Below are positions 60,601 through 64,000 of a stretch of 64,000 bases of DNA, piece by piece. The translations under genes were made by a program, and so were the position numbers. The notes under the pieces are model-generated. The model did not search any database. It was not told where the DNA came from and saw nothing but the letters and a program-made list of their open reading frames with translations. Origin of the DNA: Brevipalpus yothersi (taxonomy: Eukaryota; Arthropoda; Arachnida; Trombidiformes; Tenuipalpidae); NCBI GenBank assembly GCA_003956705.1, contig QZCP01000031.1, positions 93,760-157,759 on the forward strand, given 5' to 3'. The first letter of the stretch is position 1, and every line of letters begins with the position of its first letter.

Positions 60601-62779
60601 TCCTGTAGTAATTAGGTAAGAATGTACAGTGTATTCCGATAGCTGCATATCTTTATATAAATATATGCATGTGCAAACTGATCACAATTACTAGTAACGA
60701 GTGTTCGAAAATAAATAATCAAATTGTGATCGATGAGTTGTGAAGATGTAAATGATTTTGATTTGGTAAAAAGAATCATTCATAATGTCCACTTTGACTT
60801 GGATGTTCATACTGAGTAAGTAATTCGAAAAATTATCCAATATCATGCTGAGGTTCAATCACCATAATCAAAAGAAAAAATAATCGAGGAAAAATTAAAA
60901 CCAGCTTAGATTAAAACTATGGTCTCGATGATTGAACAAAAAAAGAGATACATTCAAAAACACATACACACACTCACGCTTGCAATCAAGCGGTGCAGAT
61001 AAAGAGATGAGAATCAGGAAATCAAGGAGAGTGAGAGAGAGAGAGAGAATAATTTTCGATATTTGTAATCACTTAATTCGAGATAATCCTACTTCATTAC
61101 TTATTCTATGATTGTAAGTATCATAAATTCTTTTTTCTTTTCGGCGAAAATGGTGAAAATGTTAGAAAGTACTCATTTTTATTGGTGATCATCAGAATAT
61201 CCTGTCAACTGGCAGAATAATGTAGAAAATTCATAATTCACGTTCCTGAATGATAAGGAATCAAATATGTAAGATCGAGATTGTGGCCCTCAATCTCGTC
61301 GATGGTATCATATTCTCTTATTTGTTGATTGATTAGCTAATTGGGTGAAAAATTGTTGACATTATAGGGACGATATTTTTCTTACTGCTGAAAATCGTAT
61401 AAAATTTTTCGATTTAATCGACCCAATTTTATCGAAGAAAGAGAATCAATGAGCTGTGTTTATATTCTTAGCCATTTATAAATCTGTTTTTTATCACTCA
61501 AATTTTACTTGAATTTCGTCCAAAGTTTTCTCCACTTATTCAGTCAAAATGATGATGTGTTCGAGAAAAAAGTGTTCTTAATCCCTCTAATATTCTTATA
61601 AATGATGTATCATCATTATCATGATCATCCAAATGATTTACTGCATCTGCTGGGCCATCTATCCAACGATTTTTGGAATCAATTTTTACCGAATTTTGCA
61701 GCATTCGGACGATATTTAAGCTGATCAGCCAGCCAATCGATAATCAAAATGGTAGACAATTTGAGCTCACAAGACAATGACCGAGATGAGTTCGAAGACT
61801 GATGGCTCATGATAATGGTGGTAGTAGTAGTAGTGGAGCTGATTCATTGGGGGATATATAACGTGCCAGAATTGTGGGCAACTTTGATGATAAGCTTGAA
61901 CAATTTTATCGAATCATAATAAGTCCAATTTTGTGTGTTGATTGCTTTTCGAGAGTGATAAAAGCAGATCAAGATGAGAAGAAGAGAGAGAGAATGAAGA
62001 ATAAGTCAATTCAATCATCATCAACATCCACTGGTTATGGTCAAAAATTTTTCTATTCCAGTAACAAGATCATTTTACCGCTCAAATTTTCACTGAGCAA
62101 ATCAAATGTGTGTATGTTGGGTTAAGTTAAGTCTATATATATTTATACACTGAACAATGAATTCGAAATGGACTGGCAAAAAATTGATGCTAATTCAACG
62201 GAAATAATCGATGCAAATTTGAAATTATATTGAGCATCTTTTTTAAACTTTCACTATGATTCCCATTTTCCGGGAAGCTTTAAATATTTACTTCAGGAAA
62301 TGAAATTGATGAATTCATTCACAACACTGTGTGTGGCATGTTATTCTTCGTTTTGCTATTCTCAAATCGGAAAAAAACCTGGATGTAGATCACTTTCTTT
62401 TGATGTAAGCCATTACAATCAGCACATTCCAATGGATGTATAAGCTGGAGGTGAAATGAAATCTTCCCAATTGTAGGGTCCAATGTGTCCACAAAGTGAC
62501 CACCAAGTGATCAATTAGGGAAGAAAATCTTATTAAAGCCCATAAAAGACGATAAATCAATGCTTATCATGTAAATCTCTTGTTTTAATTCTCTCTCTCT
62601 TTCCATCTTTCCTTCAGTTTGATAATCTCTCTCTTATAATTTGGTGGGTGTAAGTGAAGCTTGCTTTCGCTGTTTCCGGGCATCGTTATGTAAGTGTAAC
62701 TCAGCTGAGAAACGATCTTCATGGCTAGTCATGTTCACAATTGACGGGCTTTTGGCTCCAAAAACTCGGAAATGTCTTT

Positions 62780-62783
<4 letters not shown>

Positions 62784-62847
<64 letters not shown>
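62784..62847. repeat. (CT)n microsatellite, 64 bp
   Basis: Perfect run, then interrupted CT to about 62862. Confidence 0.96.
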
Positions 62848-62850
<3 letters not shown>

Positions 62851-63169
62851 CTCTCTCTCTCCATCCTCATCCTGGAACATATACAACTCATCATTCTCAA
62901 AAGTCCTCTCTCTCTCTCTTTAATTGTGGTGACTGATGAGGATGAAAAACTTTTCCCACTTGTGTCGAGTGTATAACAGGAATCCATTCACGATATGTTC
63001 ATAAATGTGTGTATTCTCACTATTTTCGTCCGCTTGGCTAAACGTTTGGCCACAAATGGTATCACTGGTATGATTATTCCGGACACTGGCTATTTGAACG
63101 TTATAATAATTGTTATTCCCAATTGAATACTAATGATATTCATGTAGGTGCAGGCTGGTTACAGTCAAA

Positions 63170-63436
63170 ATGTTGGATCACGGATTTTTATCAGTTTCAT
63201 GGCTAAGTTACACTCATTTGAATGGATGGAGAATTGATGTATTCCATGTCAAACAAGACAAATCTGAATTTTTTCTTTTTACTAATTGCTCACCATCAAA
63301 GGAAGGATTATCTTTAAATCTGAGACATATGAGCTCTCCTTCCTTACATTACTGTTATATATTTAGATCTTTTTTCGAAAATCCTTTCATTAGAAAAGTA
63401 CTTTCAATCATTCTGTGGTTGAAGTTTTCCAAATGA
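63170..63436 (+). CDS. Weak candidate ORF, 88 codons, unknown
   Basis: It starts at a real ATG (AAAATGTTGG) and is free of microsatellite residues. The product has mixed aromatic and Ser content with several Trp, His and Cys and no recognisable domain or signal peptide. Length is near what chance gives in this much sequence; a second ORF follows 70 bp later in a different frame. Listed only so that it can be tested. Confidence 0.12.
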   Translation: MLDHGFLSVSWLSYTHLNGWRIDVFHVKQDKSEFFLFTNCSPSKEGLSLNLRHMSSPSLHYCYIFRSFFENPFIRKVLSIILWLKFSK

Positions 63437-63795
63437 GTTTTTTCATTTGCTTATATTGTTGATTCATGAAAGTTGAATGTATTGGAAAATTTTCCTGAAT
63501 AACACATGGAAACCATAGACAAACTAATCTTCAAGCGAATCTCATCAAGTTCCAATTTACTGATTAGATTCTCTACTCTGAATTACATCTACCTTCACGA
63601 TCAATTCAATATTTATATTCTTCGATATGGCCCAAAAAACGATCATTCATACTGCATCACTTTCGATCTTACCTTATTGACAAGATGCTGGCCACTCTAT
63701 CAAGTATTGAAATAAGTGTATTTGAATTGTCTCCACAATAAGGAACAAGCTGTTGAGCAAGTGAATTTAAAAAATCAAGCAATTAGATCCGTTTG

Positions 63796-63800
<5 letters not shown>

Positions 63801-63850
<50 letters not shown>
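63801..63850. repeat. (CT)n microsatellite, 50 bp
   Basis: Perfect run. Confidence 0.95.
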
Positions 63851-63853
<3 letters not shown>

Positions 63854-64000
63854 CCACTCCATCTTGTATCATTCAATTGCAAATATGCTTCAACTACTTT
63901 TCTCTCTCTTCATATAAGACATGAATAGATCAAACTGAATTCAAGCACTGCCTAATAATCTTATTATTATGATCGCTACTATTTATACAATGTGTATGGT

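Larger units (their letters stand above)
57659..64000. other. Non-coding, AT-rich region to the window end
   Basis: About 6.3 kb. From 58680 to 62580 microsatellites are sparse and AT content is high. There is an 18-bp AT palindrome at 59487-59504. CT tracts return at 62784-62847 and 63801-63850. Plus-strand ORFs at 63170-63436 (88 codons from an ATG) and 63506-63715 (69 codons) follow each other, but neither resembles a known family. A 17-codon acidic ORF starts at ATG 61751 and stops before 61800. Confidence 0.5.

Overview
The window is eukaryotic nuclear DNA from an animal, most likely an arthropod and plausibly an acariform mite. The pointers are an AT-rich background, many short introns with GTAAGT-type donors, coding exons rich in ATC/GAT runs, and very frequent (CT)n/(GA)n microsatellites. 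The taxon is an inference from style and protein families; no diagnostic marker is present. There are no rRNA genes, no tRNA gene I could support, no CRISPR array, no bacterial operon and no transposase or reverse-transcriptase ORF.

All confident genes lie in the first 21 kb, on the minus strand. (1) Positions 4310-6047 hold the first coding exon of a FRMPD4/Preso-like scaffold protein (WW-WW-PDZ-FERM). It ends at a good donor, so later exons should lie left of the window, and 1-4309 is probably intron. (2) Positions 7347-20975 hold a complete ten-exon gene. When spliced by hand, every junction keeps frame and gives 8190 nt, or 2729 residues. The product is a giant mucin-like membrane protein. 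In order it has a signal peptide, Pro/Ser/Thr-rich regions with about nine copies of a Thr/Tyr-rich repeat, EGF, SEA, EGF, EGF, one transmembrane helix and a tail of about 340 residues.

From 21 kb to 64 kb (about 43 kb) I find no conserved protein-coding gene. This stretch holds dozens of CT/GA tracts and a few objects worth attention. At 32679-33424 a 92-bp tandem array contains a 242-bp assembly gap that looks like an unresolved contig overlap. Immediately downstream, a TATA box and initiator (33444-33478) precede an 80-codon ORF (33632-33874), followed by three DR1 nuclear-receptor-type motifs and a polyadenylation signal (34609). At 57494-57658 a 54-codon ORF encodes a signal peptide plus a short basic amphipathic peptide. 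There are also several strong palindromes and alternative hairpins (6601-6651, 43088-43126, 47212-47268).

On function, the FRMPD4-like protein is a membrane-cytoskeleton adaptor and the large protein is an apical or matrix-type surface molecule. They are same-strand neighbours 1.3 kb apart, with no sequence evidence that they act together. I see no clear previously undescribed system. The best candidates are the repeat-rich surface protein, the small gene with its promoter-like repeat array and DR1 cluster, and the short secreted-peptide ORF.
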